A stretch of DNA of 5,212 nucleotides from Bacteroides sp. UBA7335 (GTDB lineage Bacteria; Bacteroidota; Bacteroidia; Bacteroidales; Bacteroidaceae). The position numbers were made by a program, and so were the translations under genes. Positions 1 to 5,212 of this stretch are shown piece by piece. The stretch is taken from assembly GCA_002471185.1 (NCBI GenBank), contig DKPL01000020.1, forward strand, positions 523 to 5,734. The letters run 5' to 3'. How positions within the stretch are numbered: position 1 is the first letter of the stretch; the number at the start of each line of letters is the position of its first letter. Under the pieces are notes generated by a model. The model saw only the letters and a list, made by a program, of their open reading frames with translations. It did not search any database and was not told the DNA's origin.

Positions 1-122
1 CACGTACTTCTAAAACACAAAACATTATCTCTGAACAAGCACAACAAGAAGAAAGTACTAATCCGTACAACCTTCCTATGGGAACTACTGCACCGGATGT
101 TACAACAGATAGTGTAAATTAA
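1..122 (+). CDS. C-terminal end of an unidentified protein (5' end outside window)
   Basis: An open frame enters from the left edge (first full codon at position 3) and ends at a TAA at 120-122, giving 39 residues. The tail is polar and rich in Gln, Glu, Ser, Thr and Asn (for example ISEQAQQEESTNPYNLP), and it ends in DSVN. This looks like a disordered C-terminal extension, not a folded domain. There is no Cys, no hydrophobic segment and no recognisable motif, so I cannot name the protein. The frame is judged real because a textbook terminator lies 31 nt after the stop and no other open frame fits the strand and position better. The gene appears to be the last of its transcription unit. Confidence 0.65.
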   Translation, partial: RTSKTQNIISEQAQQEESTNPYNLPMGTTAPDVTTDSVN

Positions 123-153
123 TTCAGAATAATATTTTAATATAACTATATTT

Positions 154-203
154 CAAACGAGGGAATAGAATTATCTGTAATTCTATTCCCTCGTTTGTTT
201 TTT
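154..203 (+). terminator. Strong intrinsic (rho-independent) terminator
   Basis: A perfect 20-bp stem (154-173 pairing with 178-197) with a 4-nt TCTG loop is followed directly by six T residues at 198-203. It starts 31 nt after the stop of the upstream partial gene and insulates that gene from the MFS promoter, which begins about 20 nt further on. There is no matching T-run on the opposite strand, so it should act only on forward transcription. Confidence 0.93.
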
Positions 204-212
204 GCGCAAAAA
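199..212. repeat. 14-bp perfect palindrome between terminator and MFS promoter
   Basis: TTTTTGCGCAAAAA reads the same on both strands. Its left half is also the T-run of the terminator, and its right half ends 10 nt before the putative -33 element of the MFS promoter. It could be an operator or a chance by-product of the T-run. Only the GCGC core adds information beyond A and T tracts. Confidence 0.3.
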
Positions 213-222
213 GATGTGTCAT

Positions 223-256
223 TTTGAAACAAATGGTTAATATTTCGTTACCTTTG
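223..256 (+). promoter_or_regulatory. Bacteroides-type promoter for the MFS-PqqD operon
   Basis: TACCTTTG at 249-256 is an exact match to the Bacteroides -7 consensus TAnnTTTG. A TTTG at 223-226 can serve as the -33 element, with 22 nt between them, slightly longer than usual. Transcription would start near 262-266, giving a 5' leader of about 30 nt to the ATG at 296. The box lies inside the N-terminal extension that a TTG start at 224 would imply, which argues against that start. Confidence 0.65.
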
Positions 257-295
257 TCGATAATACTTATATTAATATCGAATTTTAATATCACA

Positions 296-1684
296 ATGAC
301 AGAACTTTTAAAAAGAAAGCTTAATGACTCTAAAGCAATGCGTTGGAGTGTTCTAGCCTTGGTCGCTTTTACTATGTTGTGCGGCTATTTTCTAACTGAC
401 GTAATGTCTCCATTAAAGCCTATGCTTGAGAAGGAATTAATGTGGGACAGTCTTGATTATGGTTTCTTTACCAGCGCTTATGGATGGTTTAATGTATTCT
501 TGTTGATGCTTATCTTTGGAGGTATCATTCTTGATAAAATGGGAGTACGTTTTACTGGTATGTGGGCATGTGTTTTGATGGTTGTAGGATGTGCTTTAAA
601 ATACTATGCTATTGCTTCTGTTTTTGAAGAGGGCGCATTAATCTTAGGTTTTAAAACTCAGGTTTTTCTTGCAGCATTAGGTTATGCTATTTTTGGTGTT
701 GGAGTTGAAATTGCTGGTATTACAATTTCGAAGATTATTGTAAAGTGGTTTAAAGGAAAAGAGATGGCTTTGGCTATGGGTATTGAAATGTCTACCGCAC
801 GTATTGGTACTACATTAGCCATGGTGCTAACAGTTCCTATGGCTGACTACTTTGGCTTTTACGATGAGCTAGGAGCCTTTCATACAAATATTCCTATGCC
901 AATATTATTTTGCTTAATCTTGCTTTGCATTGGTACTGTTGCGTTTTTTATTTATACTTTCTATGATAAGAAGCTTGACCAATCATTAGAAGCAGAAGGT
1001 GAAGAACCTGAAGAGCCTTTCCGTGCAAAAGATATTTTAAATATAATAACTAACAAAGGATTTTGGCTGATTGCCCTATTGTGCGTATTATTCTATTCTG
1101 CTGTTTTCCCGTTCATCAAATATGCAGCCGATTTAATGGTGCAGAAATATCATGTAGATCCTAAATTGGCTGGAACTATTCCAGGGCTGTTGCCTATTGG
1201 GGCCATAATTCTTACACCTTTGTTTGGTTCATTGTATGACCGTATTGGTAAAGGAGCCACCTTGATGATTATTGGTTCTATCATGCTTATCGTAGTTCAC
1301 TCACTATTTGCACTTCCTATCTTTAATGTGTGGTGGTTTGCTACCATTATCATGATTGTTCTAGGCTTTGCATTCTCTTTGGTTCCATCAGCGATGTGGC
1401 CCTCTGTTCCTAAAATTATACCTGAACGTCAATTAGGTACTGCATATGCATTAATTTTCTGGGTGCAAAATTGGGGATTGATGGGTGTGCCTTTGTTGAT
1501 TGGCTGGGTATTGAATACCTATTGCAAAGGTCCGATTGTAGAGGGTGTACAAACTTATGATTACTCCTTGCCAATGGCTATATTTGCTATGTTCGGGGTT
1601 TTAGCTCTTATTATAGGTCTTTGGTTAAAGGCTGTTGATAAGAAAGAAGGTTATGGACTTGAATTACCTAATATTCAAAAATAA
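296..1684 (+). CDS. MFS transporter, MFSD1-like, 12 transmembrane helices
   Basis: This 462-residue inner-membrane protein belongs to the major facilitator superfamily. Twelve hydrophobic helices can be placed roughly at residues 17-37, 54-79, 87-105, 120-147, 157-181, 200-222, 254-277, 291-314, 321-341, 345-371, 380-407 and 424-446. MFS motif A appears after helix 2 as GGIILDKMGVR (75-85) and again after helix 8 as GSLYDRIGKG (311-320). The central loop is acidic (EAEGEEPEEP, 232-241). MWPSVPKIIPERQLGTAYAL (367-386) resembles, from memory, the equivalent stretch of animal MFSD1, a lysosomal dipeptide carrier, so a peptide or small organic substrate is possible but unproven. The ATG at 296 is chosen over the in-frame TTG at 224 because the promoter's -7 box lies between them and the extra 24 residues look like translated AT-rich leader. 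No Shine-Dalgarno sequence is visible. It heads a two-gene operon with the PqqD-like gene. Confidence 0.9.
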   Translation: MTELLKRKLNDSKAMRWSVLALVAFTMLCGYFLTDVMSPLKPMLEKELMWDSLDYGFFTSAYGWFNVFLLMLIFGGIILDKMGVRFTGMWACVLMVVGCALKYYAIASVFEEGALILGFKTQVFLAALGYAIFGVGVEIAGITISKIIVKWFKGKEMALAMGIEMSTARIGTTLAMVLTVPMADYFGFYDELGAFHTNIPMPILFCLILLCIGTVAFFIYTFYDKKLDQSLEAEGEEPEEPFRAKDILNIITNKGFWLIALLCVLFYSAVFPFIKYAADLMVQKYHVDPKLAGTIPGLLPIGAIILTPLFGSLYDRIGKGATLMIIGSIMLIVVHSLFALPIFNVWWFATIIMIVLGFAFSLVPSAMWPSVPKIIPERQLGTAYALIFWVQNWGLMGVPLLIGWVLNTYCKGPIVEGVQTYDYSLPMAIFAMFGVLALIIGLWLKAVDKKEGYGLELPNIQK

Positions 1685-1690
1685 AAGCTT

Positions 1691-2044
1691 ATGGCTACGA
1701 AAGAAAAAATAAACTTACTAGATGTTGTTCCTTTCCGTAGCACACATATTACAACTGAATGGGAAGGCGATTGCGTGGTAATTGCTTTCCCACGGTTTAA
1801 GTATGAGTGGATGAAGAAATTTATGCTTCCGAAAGGTTTATCTGCTGATATACGAGTTACATTAGAGTTACATGGCACTGCTGTGTGGGAGCTTATTGAT
1901 GGAGAGAGAACTGTGCGTGATATAATAAAAGAACTCGCAGCTCACTTCGAAAACGAAGATAACTACGAGTCACGTGTTACTGCCTATATTGCTCAAATGC
2001 AAAAAGATGGTTTTATCATTTACCTTCTTCCCGATCAACCTTAA
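1691..2044 (+). CDS. PqqD-family small protein (RRE-like winged helix)
   Basis: This 117-residue cytoplasmic protein has no signal peptide or membrane helix. Residues 52-111 match the PqqD fold: a short strand (ADIRVTLEL), then HGTAVWELIDGERTVRDIIKEL (61-82), and a last helix and strand ending QMQKDGFII (102-110). PqqD-type domains, also called RiPP recognition elements, bind leader peptides and present them to modifying enzymes such as radical SAM proteins. No precursor peptide, radical SAM enzyme or protease gene is visible here, so its partner is unknown. The N-terminal 50 residues (including EGDCVVIAFPRFKYEW, 25-40) are longer than in a minimal PqqD. The ATG lies 6 nt after the MFS stop, in the same frame, which implies cotranscription and possibly coupled translation. 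Two TAA codons sit in tandem at its end (2042-2047), and the last 29 bp overlap the convergent DUF4831 gene. Family assignment is good; function is not known. Confidence 0.85.
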   Translation: MATKEKINLLDVVPFRSTHITTEWEGDCVVIAFPRFKYEWMKKFMLPKGLSADIRVTLELHGTAVWELIDGERTVRDIIKELAAHFENEDNYESRVTAYIAQMQKDGFIIYLLPDQP

Positions 2045-3077
2045 TAAGTCCACCGGTTGTTGGATTAAAAGTAACTTTTATGGTAGAATTTTTATTGAAT
2101 AGTGCGGGAGCCAAGTATTCTACAGTCCCAAATTGACTAATCAACATTTCTTCTTTGAATAATGTTTTTCTATCTTTCTCAAGTGATATAATTGCTCTAC
2201 CGGGTAAATTGTATGCTATTCCATCAACCTTTTTCTTACTATCTTCTTGCGGTATATTTATGCTCTTTAAATCCTTGACTGATATATAGACTGGTTCTCC
2301 GGCAAGATTATTATTATCAACAACACCCAATTTCTTTGAGAATCTAAAAGCTACCTCCTGATTAATTTCTTTATCGGGGGCAATACGTATCGTATAAGAT
2401 TCGGGCTCAACACTAAGTTTACCTGCAAACATTTCCGTTAAGGCGCGCTCTTGATCTTCTAAAGATTCTATCATTAGCTTCATTTGTTGGCCATCTTGTG
2501 GCATAAAGTCTGCTTGACCACGCAATAATGCATTTTTACTTTCGCGGATATTATAAATTTCTTTAGCTGTTAACTCGGCCATTTTAGCTGTTGAGTTTGC
2601 AGTCAAAATTTCTTCAGTTAAGAAGTCACGCGGGTTTAGTGATTTTTTTGCTGCACTGGTCAATGTTGCAGGAATAACTGTTTGCTTGTTATCATTTGCT
2701 ACATTTATCGATTTTATAACTCCGTCTTCTGTAAGCTCAATCAAAGGAGCTACAGTTTTATCTTTCATTTTAACGAAATATACATTATCCTTATCAGGGA
2801 TGCCAACTAGTTGAGCCACTATAGTAGCAAGTTCATAATGCTCCTCAGGTTCTGTTGATACATTATTTAAACGTAAATAACGTTCAGCATATTTAGCGAA
2901 TTCTCCAGGTGTATACTTTACCTTATTGACTTTTGCAATGATTTCTATCTGAGTTTTTGGAAGAGCATATGTTACCCCATAGTCTTTCCCACGCATTACC
3001 CCTTGTACGACTTCAGTCTGGGCAAATGTTGTAAATGACATTGCTAATACTCCGGCAGAAAAGATTATTTTCTTCAT
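2016..3077 (-). CDS. DUF4831-family secreted protein
   Basis: This 353-residue protein has a clear Sec signal peptide: a KK start, a hydrophobic core (IIFSAGVLAMSFTT, 4-17), and a likely signal peptidase I cut after TFA (residue 19) or FAQ (20). There is no lipobox and no Cys in the whole protein, so it is expected to be soluble in the periplasm or exported, not a lipoprotein. The mature part starts with TEVVQGVMRGKDYGVTYALPKTQIEI (residues 21-46) and ends in a beta-rich stretch, GTVEYLAPALFNKNSTIKV (317-335). This start and end pattern is what I recall for the Bacteroidetes family DUF4831, whose function is undescribed. The middle (about 160-220) is charged and probably helical. The ATG at 3077 is preceded by a purine-rich AGAGAT and by a Bacteroides-type promoter. 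Its 3' end overlaps the PqqD-like gene by 29 bp, tail to tail. Confidence 0.85.
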   Translation of the reverse strand: MKKIIFSAGVLAMSFTTFAQTEVVQGVMRGKDYGVTYALPKTQIEIIAKVNKVKYTPGEFAKYAERYLRLNNVSTEPEEHYELATIVAQLVGIPDKDNVYFVKMKDKTVAPLIELTEDGVIKSINVANDNKQTVIPATLTSAAKKSLNPRDFLTEEILTANSTAKMAELTAKEIYNIRESKNALLRGQADFMPQDGQQMKLMIESLEDQERALTEMFAGKLSVEPESYTIRIAPDKEINQEVAFRFSKKLGVVDNNNLAGEPVYISVKDLKSINIPQEDSKKKVDGIAYNLPGRAIISLEKDRKTLFKEEMLISQFGTVEYLAPALFNKNSTIKVTFNPTTGGLIKVDREEGK

Positions 3078-3111
3078 TTTATCTCTGAATAATATTAACT
3101 AGTTTATATAA

Positions 3112-3145
3112 CAAATGTAATGCAAGTAATCCTAATCCTTGCAAA
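3112..3145 (-). promoter_or_regulatory. Bacteroides-type promoter for the DUF4831 gene
   Basis: On the reverse strand, TACATTTG (3119 to 3112) is an exact TAnnTTTG -7 box, with TTTG (3145 to 3142) as the -33 element 22 nt upstream. The spacing equals that of the MFS promoter. The box ends 34 nt before the ATG at 3077. The whole promoter fits in the 78-nt gap after the hydrate-repair gene, so DUF4831 can be transcribed on its own. Confidence 0.6.
3121..3143. repeat. Inverted repeat within the DUF4831 promoter spacer
   Basis: TGCAAG (3121-3126) and CTTGCA (3138-3143) form a 6-bp dyad separated by 11 nt that contain two copies of TAATCC (3127-3138, the second overlapping the right arm by one base). 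The dyad fills the space between the -33 and -7 elements and touches the -33 element, a typical place for a repressor operator. No regulator can be named from the sequence. Confidence 0.35.
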
Positions 3146-3155
3146 CAATTAACCT

Positions 3156-4667
3156 TTATTCGCTTAATAGTCTAAATGCCATAGGCAAATGTGCGATTAT
3201 ATCACTTGCTATGAGGCTTATTTCGCCCAATTTCTTTTTAGCAGAATCACCAGCTAGACCGTGCGCAAAGACTCCAATTTTGCAAGCTTCCTCTGTAGTA
3301 TAACCTTGAGCAAGTAGAGCTAATAATATTCCAGTAAGCACATCTCCGCTTCCAGCTGTTGCCATTCCTGGGTTTCCTGTAGGATTGAAAAAATAGCTAT
3401 TTGATGGTGTGATGATTGTACTATATGCTCCTTTCACGATGATGTATACTTGAGCTGTTCTAGCCAATTCGGCTGCTTTAGTAAGCCGTTCATAGGAGTT
3501 TTGGCATTTACCAACCAATCTTTCTAACTCTTTAGGATGAGGAGTTAAGATAGAGTTTTTGGGCAGGTTGTTTAATGCGATTCTATTATTTGCCAGAATA
3601 TTTAGGGCATCAGCATCTAGAATAAGAGGTGTTTGACATTCGCGTAGTTGTTCTAACAGAGCTAATTCAGTCACTTCATTCTTACCAATTCCGGGTCCGA
3701 TAGCTATAGCTTTATAGCTATCGGTATCTGTTGGTTCAGTATAAAATCGCTCATGACCATCATTTTCAATGATAGCCTCGGGGACAGCTGTTTGCAAAAT
3801 GGAGTTGTTGCCAAAAGGTGCATGAACGGTAAGTAGTCCAACTCCTGAGCGTAAGCAAGCTTTAGCAGCCAATATTGATGCACCTGCCATTCCGTATGAC
3901 CCAGCTATTAGTAATGCGTGCCCAAATGATCCTTTATGAGCAAATCGCGAACGGGGTTTAATTAAAGGTTGAATATCCTCTATTTCTAAGATCGTATAAT
4001 TGGTATCTAACTCTTCAATAACTTCAGGGTTAAGTCCAATATTAACTAGTTCCAATTCGCCAATAAATTCTTCGTTTTCGGGAAAAAGATACGCTAATTT
4101 GGGAAGTTGAAGGCTTAAAGTAACATCAGCTCGCACAATGTTGGCCCGTATATTAAAAGAATTATCTTCTCCCATCAATCCTGAAGGAATATCAATAGAA
4201 ACAACCGTAGCAGATGATGAATTGATAAGTTTTACAACAGCAGCAAATCCTCCACTTAAGGGTTTGTTTATACCAGAACCAAATAGTCCATCAATCACTA
4301 GGTGATCAATAGTTAAGAGTGGAGGAGTGAATTCATTTATAATTTCATAGAATTTAATTTCAGGCATCATTTCTACTAGCCCTTTATTGTACTCGCAGTC
4401 AGCTGATAGCACCCCTTTGGTATTAAATAAATATGCCTCTACACCATATCCTTTTTCGGCTAGCATACGTGCCACTGCTAGAGCGTCACCTCCGTTATTG
4501 CCGGGACCCGCAAAAATAACAACTGGTACATCCGAACTCCACTGCTCAACAATAGCATCGGTTAGTGCCACTGCTGCTCGCTCCATTAAGTCAGTTGAGC
4601 TGATACCTTCTCTTTCTATTGTATTATTATCAAGTGTTTTGATAGCACTTGTTGGAAATATCTTCAT
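3156..4667 (-). CDS. nnr: Bifunctional NAD(P)H-hydrate epimerase / ADP-dependent NAD(P)H-hydrate dehydratase
   Basis: This 503-residue cytoplasmic repair enzyme acts on hydrated, damaged NADH and NADPH. The N-terminal YjeF_N domain (about 1-215) interconverts the R and S hydrates. The C-terminal ribokinase-like domain (about 225-500) dehydrates the S form using ADP. N-terminal motifs are the opening ISSTDLMERAA (22-32), GPGNNGGDALAVAR (54-67), DGLFGSGINKPL (126-137) and SIDIPSGL (157-164). C-terminal motifs are HKGSFGHALLIAGS (244-257), GPGIG (324-328), DADALN (351-356), TPHPKE (375-380) and GNPGMATAGSGDVLTG (431-446). The last carries Asp442, the expected catalytic aspartate. Length and domain order match the fused bacterial enzyme such as E. 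coli YjeF/Nnr, and no key motif is missing. The ATG at 4667 follows a purine-rich AAAAAAGAGA and places the family's first conserved residues correctly. It is transcribed divergently from the bacterioferritin-like gene. Confidence 0.96.
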   Translation of the reverse strand: MKIFPTSAIKTLDNNTIEREGISSTDLMERAAVALTDAIVEQWSSDVPVVIFAGPGNNGGDALAVARMLAEKGYGVEAYLFNTKGVLSADCEYNKGLVEMMPEIKFYEIINEFTPPLLTIDHLVIDGLFGSGINKPLSGGFAAVVKLINSSSATVVSIDIPSGLMGEDNSFNIRANIVRADVTLSLQLPKLAYLFPENEEFIGELELVNIGLNPEVIEELDTNYTILEIEDIQPLIKPRSRFAHKGSFGHALLIAGSYGMAGASILAAKACLRSGVGLLTVHAPFGNNSILQTAVPEAIIENDGHERFYTEPTDTDSYKAIAIGPGIGKNEVTELALLEQLRECQTPLILDADALNILANNRIALNNLPKNSILTPHPKELERLVGKCQNSYERLTKAAELARTAQVYIIVKGAYSTIITPSNSYFFNPTGNPGMATAGSGDVLTGILLALLAQGYTTEEACKIGVFAHGLAGDSAKKKLGEISLIASDIIAHLPMAFRLLSE

Positions 4668-4699
4668 TCTCTTTTTTGTCTATGGTTTATTAATGGTTA

Positions 4700-4707
4700 C
4701 AAAGATA
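4700..4707 (-). promoter_or_regulatory. Bacteroides-type -7 box for nnr
   Basis: On the reverse strand, TATCTTTG (4707 to 4700) matches TAnnTTTG exactly. It ends 32 nt before the ATG at 4667, close to the distance seen for the DUF4831 and MFS promoters. No clear TTTG is present at -33, so this promoter may be weaker or helped by an activator. Confidence 0.5.
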
Positions 4708-4738
4708 GGGAATTTCATTCGAACATAGTTTCGTTAAA

Positions 4739-4759
4739 TTAAAACTCATGTAGTTTTAA
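4739..4759. repeat. AT-rich 8-bp inverted repeat upstream of the nnr promoter
   Basis: TTAAAACT (4739-4746) and AGTTTTAA (4752-4759) are perfect inverted copies around a 5-nt CATGT centre. The dyad lies about 32 bp upstream of the nnr -7 box, where an activator or repressor could bind. It lacks the GC content or T-run of a terminator, and a chance origin is possible given the base composition. Confidence 0.35.
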
Positions 4760-4867
4760 CTCCTCAATATTTTGGTATTTATATAACTCTTTCAAGGATA
4801 TAAATAACTTTATTGTCATGGTTGGTATGCTGAAAGACAACCTATTAATAACACACATTATTTATAC

Positions 4868-4881
4868 TTCTTAATTAAGAA
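4868..4881. repeat. 14-bp perfect palindrome upstream of the bacterioferritin-like gene
   Basis: TTCTTAATTAAGAA is a perfect palindrome with no central spacer. It ends 62 nt before the ATG at 4944. Its position is suitable for an operator of an iron- or peroxide-sensing regulator, but the sequence does not clearly match a Fur, PerR or OxyR site as I know them. Confidence 0.35.
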
Positions 4882-4943
4882 CCTTTTTCGTGATGACATT
4901 GTTTACATGAATATATATTATAATAATCTAAAAATGAGTGATT

Positions 4944-5212
4944 ATGGCAAATAGAGCAAAGAGTATTGAATTACTAAACAAAGGGGTTGCAAAAGAAATT
5001 GAAACTGTTTTGCAGTATCTATATTTTCAATTTCATTTTGAAGATAAGGGGTACACTCATCTATCAAAACTATTCAAAAATATTGCTATTAAAGAGATGA
5101 CGCATATTGATATGTTGTCAGATAGAATTCTATTTCTGAAGGGTGATGTTATAATGAAGCCTATGTCTGAGATTATTTATCTTGATAAGAAAGATGGTAA
5201 AGTTGATCTTGA
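4944..5212 (+). CDS. Bacterioferritin-like protein, N-terminal part (3' end outside window)
   Basis: The first 89 codons are present. The protein is a ferritin-like four-helix bundle that should oxidise and store iron or remove peroxide in the cytoplasm. Helix A spans about 6-34 (IELLNKGVAKEIETVLQYLY, 8-27) and helix B about 37-66 (KNIAIKEMTHIDMLSDRILF, 45-64). Measured from the start codon, Glu18, Tyr25, Glu51, Met52 and His54 fall at the same numbers as the iron-site residues and the haem-binding Met52 of E. coli bacterioferritin. This supports both the family and the ATG at 4944. After helix B, FLKGDVIMKP (64-73) resembles the long-crossover start in these proteins. The second half of the diiron site (a later Glu and an ExxH) lies beyond the window, so completeness cannot be judged. 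It is divergent from nnr. A miniferritin or rubrerythrin-like relative is the main alternative. Confidence 0.85.
   Translation, partial: MANRAKSIELLNKGVAKEIETVLQYLYFQFHFEDKGYTHLSKLFKNIAIKEMTHIDMLSDRILFLKGDVIMKPMSEIIYLDKKDGKVDL

Larger units (their letters stand above)
4668..4943. other. Divergent intergenic region between nnr and the bacterioferritin-like gene
   Basis: This 276-bp AT-rich stretch holds the nnr -7 box (4700-4707) and two dyads described separately (4739-4759 and 4868-4881). I find no credible gene, tRNA or terminator in it. It must contain the start signals for the forward bacterioferritin-like gene, but no TAnnTTTG box is present at the usual distance from position 4944. Confidence 0.7.

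Noticed and set aside
54..67. Chance that the GGDA in place of GGDG in the Nnr epimerase motif (residues 58-62 of that protein) means loss of activity; coordinates here are residue numbers
   Set aside because: The rest of the motif and all other epimerase motifs are intact, and as I recall the change is common in Bacteroidetes members, so it is ordinary family variation.
1675..1878. Reverse-strand open frame of 67 codons over the start of the PqqD-like gene
   Set aside because: It is antisense to a gene with a clear family match, its product has no recognisable motif, and it has no promoter box or leader of its own.
2048..2066. Possible hairpin (TCCA-N8-TGGA) just after the PqqD-like stop as a terminator
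   Set aside because: The stem is only 4 solid base pairs with an 8-nt loop, and there is no T-run on either strand.
3097..3104. AACTAGTT palindrome in the DUF4831 leader
   Set aside because: Only 8 bp long with no extension on either side, which is expected by chance in AT-rich DNA.
4387..4728. Forward open frame of 113 codons antisense to the 5' part of nnr
   Set aside because: It mirrors the strongly conserved epimerase motifs on the other strand. Its product is Ser/Ala/Thr-rich with no family features, so it is a shadow of nnr.
4820..4842. Small inverted repeat GGTTG-N13-CAACC in the divergent region
   Set aside because: A 5-bp arm with a long loop is expected by chance in a stretch of this size, and it sits at no special place relative to the -7 box or start codons.
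4899..4924. E. coli-like promoter (TTGTTT and TATAAT) for the bacterioferritin-like gene
   Set aside because: The spacer would be only 14 nt, and the main sigma factor of Bacteroidota does not use this consensus. The TATAAT lies in a simple AT-rich run.

Overview
The window looks like chromosomal DNA from a member of the Bacteroidales (Bacteroides, Parabacteroides or a close relative). It is AT-rich and the start codons lack Shine-Dalgarno sequences resembling those of E. coli. Three of the gene starts are preceded by an exact Bacteroides-type -7 box (TAnnTTTG). The proteins (a DUF4831 secreted protein, a fused NAD(P)H-hydrate repair enzyme and a small bacterioferritin-like protein) also fit this group. 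Family names come from recognising motifs by eye; no database search was run.

Layout. Positions 1-122 hold the last 39 codons of an unidentified gene with a polar, low-complexity tail. A very strong intrinsic terminator (154-203) closes that unit. A two-gene forward operon follows: a 12-helix MFS transporter related to MFSD1 (296-1684) and, 6 nt later in the same reading frame, a small PqqD-like protein (1691-2044). This operon runs tail to tail into a reverse-strand DUF4831 gene (3077-2016), and the two coding regions overlap by 29 bp. Behind it, also on the reverse strand, lies the bifunctional NAD(P)H-hydrate epimerase/dehydratase gene (4667-3156). A 276-bp divergent intergenic region separates this from a forward bacterioferritin-like gene that is cut by the window end (4944-5212).

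How the genes relate. The MFS and PqqD genes are probably cotranscribed from a promoter at 223-256. The hydrate-repair gene and the DUF4831 gene each have a credible promoter of their own, so they need not form a strict operon. The repair enzyme restores damaged NADH/NADPH and the bacterioferritin-like protein handles iron and oxidants. Both are housekeeping or stress functions, and nothing in the sequence ties them into one pathway.

I see no mobile element, CRISPR array, RNA gene or clear new defence or biosynthetic system. The points most worth a second look are the MFS/PqqD pair with no visible peptide-modification partner, the 29-bp convergent overlap, the dyad inside the DUF4831 promoter, and the divergent region in front of the bacterioferritin-like gene, which has a perfect palindrome but no standard -7 box.
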